The notes under the pieces were generated by a model, which saw only the letters and a program-made list of their open reading frames with translations, ran no database searches and was not told the DNA's origin. Positions 6,461-8,620 of a stretch of DNA of 8,620 nt are shown one piece after another; position 1 is the stretch's first letter; each line of letters begins with the position of its first letter. Origin of the DNA: Thermohalobaculum sp964475765. Lineage in GTDB: Bacteria; Pseudomonadota; Alphaproteobacteria; Rhodobacterales; Rhodobacteraceae. The translations under genes and the position numbers were made by a program. The stretch is taken from positions 1-8,620 of the forward strand of contig CAYYZH010000187.1 in the NCBI GenBank assembly GCA_964475765.1, read 5' to 3'.

Positions 6461-7891
6461 ATGCCAAACGCGATAGCCTATCTGGCCCTGGTCGCATGGC
6501 CGATCATCGCGATCTATCTGTTCAACAGGCACAAATCGCAGAATCTCGAGCGGGTCATCATCTGGCTGGTCGTCTGGTCGTTCCTTTACCTGCCGCAGCG
6601 CACAGCCATCGATCTTCCCGTCATCCCGCCGCTGGACAAGGTGGTGATCCCCAATCTGGTGCTGATTGCCCTTCTGTTTCTGCTCAAGGACGGCAAGCTC
6701 AAGCTGATGCCGGAGACGGGGCTGGGCAAGTTTCTGATCCTTGGCATGATCTTCAGCCCGTTTGTCACGGCGCTCCTGAACAGCGACGCCTTCTGGATCG
6801 GGGCCAAATTCCTGCAGGGCATATCGCTTTACGACGCCTTCACCGATCTGATCAGGGCGCTTGTCTTCATCATCCCCTTCGTGATCGGACGGTGTTATCT
6901 CGGCAGCGCCCTGGCGCATCGCGAATTTCTGCACGCTCTGGTGATTGCCGGGCTGGTCTACACGATCCCGATCCTGTTCGAGAACCGCTTCAGCCCACAG
7001 CTGCACACCTGGGTCTACGGGTTCTTCCAGCATTCTTTCGCCCAGCATGTGCGCGGCGGATTTTTCCGACCGATTGTTTTCATGGTGCACGGGCTCTGGG
7101 TCGCCTTCTTCATCATGACCGCGCTCGCCGCCGCCGCCATTCTCTGGCGCCGGACAACATCGGACAGGATCATCCACCGCGGCCCGCGCTTCTATTTCTT
7201 CGGCATGCTCTGGCTGGCCGTGGCGCTGATGCTGTGCCACAGCGCGGGCGCGATCATCTTCGGGATCCTGCTGATCCCGATGATCCTGTTCCTGACCCCC
7301 CGGCTGCAGATCTGGATCGCCTCAGCCATGGTGGTCGTTGCGATCACCTATCCAGCGCTGCGCGGGGCCGATGTGATCCCGACCCAATGGCTGCTGGAGA
7401 AGGCCGGCAGTATCAGCGATCAGCGCGCGAAATCGCTCGGCGACCGGTTCCGCAACGAAGACCTTCTGCTCGCACGGGCCAACGAACGACCCCTGATCGG
7501 ATGGGGCGGCTGGGGGCGCGGGGCGATCTGGGATCCCGAGACCGCCGAGCGGACCTCGGTTGCCGACGGGTTCTGGGTGGTCATCATCTCGACCCGGGGC
7601 TGGATCGGCTATCTCGTCTATTTCGGCATTCTCTGCGTGCCGGTCCTGATGGTGTTGCGGCACATGATCCGGGCCGGACCGGCGGCCATCGATCCGGTGG
7701 TGGCGGGCCTCTGCCTGATGCACGGGGTCAACATGCTCGAACTGTTGCCGAACGCGACCCTGCCGCCCTGGAGCTGGCTGGTTGCGGGCGCGCTGATGGG
7801 CTATGCCGAAAACGCCAGGCGCCAGGCCAAGATCGAGCAGCCGGAAAACATCCGCCAGGAGCTTACAAAACGCCCCCGCACCGTCCTCTGA
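6461..7891 (+). CDS. Polytopic O-antigen ligase/polymerase-like membrane protein (Wzy/ExoQ-like role)
   Basis: A 476-aa integral inner-membrane protein with about 10-12 hydrophobic segments, for example near 5-21, 32-45, 61-75, 89-105, 131-145, 158-172, 204-228, 244-278, 284-297, 370-398 and 434-448. Between the later segments is a soluble loop, about 299-368. It contains SDQRAKSLGDRFRNEDLLLARANERPL in outline, then IGWGGWGRGAIWD. That basic region followed by A-x-x-x-P-L-I-G-x-G-x-x-G is the recurrent pattern of the O-antigen ligase/Wzy-type polymerase superfamily. Such proteins join lipid-linked repeat units at the periplasmic face. Sequence is poorly conserved in this superfamily, so ligase and polymerase cannot be told apart by eye. 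In this EPS context a polymerase role is inferred. The C-terminal 25 residues are charged and probably cytoplasmic. The start is well supported by AGGAA. The gene is divergent from the hydrolase gene and is followed after 85 bp by a second sulfotransferase gene. Confidence 0.78.
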   Translation: MPNAIAYLALVAWPIIAIYLFNRHKSQNLERVIIWLVVWSFLYLPQRTAIDLPVIPPLDKVVIPNLVLIALLFLLKDGKLKLMPETGLGKFLILGMIFSPFVTALLNSDAFWIGAKFLQGISLYDAFTDLIRALVFIIPFVIGRCYLGSALAHREFLHALVIAGLVYTIPILFENRFSPQLHTWVYGFFQHSFAQHVRGGFFRPIVFMVHGLWVAFFIMTALAAAAILWRRTTSDRIIHRGPRFYFFGMLWLAVALMLCHSAGAIIFGILLIPMILFLTPRLQIWIASAMVVVAITYPALRGADVIPTQWLLEKAGSISDQRAKSLGDRFRNEDLLLARANERPLIGWGGWGRGAIWDPETAERTSVADGFWVVIISTRGWIGYLVYFGILCVPVLMVLRHMIRAGPAAIDPVVAGLCLMHGVNMLELLPNATLPPWSWLVAGALMGYAENARRQAKIEQPENIRQELTKRPRTVL

Positions 7892-7941
7892 GAACCTTGA
7901 GACCGGCCGCGAGACACACCCCGCCACCCGACAACGCACTG

Positions 7942-7955
7942 GCCCGGACCCGGGC
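7942..7955. repeat. Short GC palindrome GCCCGG-AC-CCGGGC between polymerase-like and sulfotransferase genes
   Basis: Perfect 6-bp arms with a 2-bp centre lie in the 85-bp gap, about 21 nt before the next start codon. The 2-nt centre is too small for an unstrained RNA loop, and no T-run follows. It is therefore not a standard terminator. It may be a chance GC palindrome. Confidence 0.3.
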
Positions 7956-7965
7956 GCTGTTGTAT

Positions 7966-7969
7966 GGAG
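7966..7969 (+). promoter_or_regulatory. Ribosome-binding site of the second sulfotransferase gene
   Basis: GGAG lies 7 nt before the ATG at 7977, which is in frame with the conserved sulfotransferase motifs. An ATG at 7964, nearer the polymerase-like gene, is in a different frame and leads only to a short spurious peptide. Confidence 0.6.
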
Positions 7970-7976
7970 CCCGACC

Positions 7977-8620
7977 ATGGAACCGACCGCTTTGAACACC
8001 AGCCTCTCCGAGACCGGCGCCCGGACCGAAACCCCGGCAGGCAAAACCCCTGTCGTCTTCGTCTATGCCGCCGAGCGCTCAGGCACGACCGTGTTCCGCC
8101 TGATGCTGAACGCCCATCCCGGCATCAACAATCCGATCGAGTCCGACTTCCTGTTCGACTACATCTCGCGCCCACCAGGGAATGGAGATGTTGATGGCGC
8201 AGAGGATGCCTGGCGCTATGACCTCGAGGCGATGAAGGTCAATCTGATCTTCTGGGAATCCAAGCTCGAGCTGCCCGACGAGGCGCTGGCCGCCCCCGAG
8301 ATGCTCGAGGCCTTTCTCGCGCAATACGCAGCCCTCAAACCCGGGCCGCTGATCGTGCCGGTCCACCGCAATCTCGGCCGCATCGCGGCGCTGCGCCCGG
8401 ATGCCAAGATCATCCACCTCCTGCGCGACCCGCGCGATGTCGCCCGCTCCTCCATCGGCATGGGCTGGGCGGGGATGCCGCTTTACGGCGTCGAGAAATG
8501 GCATGTGGCCGAGCATGACTGGGACCTGCACGCCCACACCTTCGCCGAGGAGAACCGGCTGACCCTGCGCTATGAAGAACTGATTTTGGATTTCGAGGCC
8601 GGGCTGCGCCGGGTCTGCGA
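7977..8620 (+). CDS. Sulfotransferase-family protein (PAPS-dependent), second copy (3' partial)
   Basis: The frame is open from ATG 7977 to the window edge, giving 214 full codons with no stop. A variable, hydrophilic lead of about 24 residues precedes the core. VVFVYAAERSGTTVFRLML (26-44), with the R34-S-G-T-T loop and then NAHP, is a textbook 5'-phosphosulfate-binding motif. IIHLLRDPRDVARSSIGMGW (145-164), with R150 and S158/S159, is the 3'-phosphate-binding motif. The KWHVAEHDW stretch (174-182) and LRYEELILDFEAGLRRVC (197-214) match the conserved C-terminal half, so perhaps 60-100 residues are missing beyond the edge. It follows the polymerase-like gene by 85 bp in the same direction and is probably co-transcribed with it. 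Sulfation of the polysaccharide repeat unit is inferred from context. It differs clearly from the 2332-3186 protein in loop sequence and spacing, so the two are unlikely to be recent duplicates. Confidence 0.88.
   Translation, partial: MEPTALNTSLSETGARTETPAGKTPVVFVYAAERSGTTVFRLMLNAHPGINNPIESDFLFDYISRPPGNGDVDGAEDAWRYDLEAMKVNLIFWESKLELPDEALAAPEMLEAFLAQYAALKPGPLIVPVHRNLGRIAALRPDAKIIHLLRDPRDVARSSIGMGWAGMPLYGVEKWHVAEHDWDLHAHTFAEENRLTLRYEELILDFEAGLRRVC

Noticed and set aside
6152..7240. In-frame 5' extension of the leftward hydrolase frame, giving 1349 codons back to 7240
   Set aside because: The extra part runs antisense through the polymerase-like gene, has low-complexity charged content without a domain, and would place the signal peptide deep inside the protein. 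The GTG at 6151 is preferred.
6496..7995. A 499-codon + strand frame overlapping the polymerase-like gene
   Set aside because: It is soluble, R/H/P/A-rich and has no domain pattern. The overlapping frame at 6461 has a strong ribosome-binding site, clear membrane segments and the polymerase-like loop motif.
8079..8537. A 152-codon - strand frame near the right edge
   Set aside because: It is antisense to the sulfotransferase gene starting at 7977, whose motifs are unmistakable.

Overview
The window looks like part of an extracellular polysaccharide (EPS or capsule) gene cluster from a high-GC alphaproteobacterium, most likely of the Rhodobacterales/Roseobacter type. This placement is inference. 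It rests on GC-rich third codon positions, the protein style, and the pairing of sulfotransferases with polysaccharide genes. No taxonomic marker gene is present.

Layout. Four genes and the start of a fifth read rightward. They are: the C-terminal three quarters of an AlgI-type membrane-bound O-acyltransferase (MBOAT; 1-1052, cut by the left edge); a membrane-anchored SGNH/GDSL-hydrolase-like protein (1095-2261); a first PAPS-dependent sulfotransferase-like protein (2332-3186); a polytopic O-antigen ligase/polymerase-like protein (6461-7891); and the first 214 codons of a second, quite different sulfotransferase (7977 to the right edge). One large gene (3191-6151) reads leftward in the middle. 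It encodes a secreted multidomain protein with a signal peptide, FnIII-like and carbohydrate-binding-like beta domains, and a clan GH-A-like glycoside hydrolase domain carrying a GNE motif and a second candidate catalytic Glu. Its stop codon lies 4 bp from the stop of the first sulfotransferase. Its start is divergent from the polymerase-like gene across a 309-bp, comparatively AT-rich intergenic region that holds several inverted repeats.

How the genes may work together (inference). The polymerase-like protein would join repeat units. The MBOAT/SGNH pair would add or handle acyl (probably acetyl) groups in the periplasm, as AlgI/AlgJ/AlgX, PatA/PatB and WssH/WssI do. The two sulfotransferases would sulfate the sugar in the cytoplasm. 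The secreted hydrolase would trim, release or recycle the polymer. Together they suggest a sulfated and acylated polysaccharide with its own hydrolase. No glycosyltransferase, flippase or export gene is visible here, so the polymer's sugar composition cannot be read from the window. No tRNA, rRNA, CRISPR array, insertion sequence or transposase was seen.
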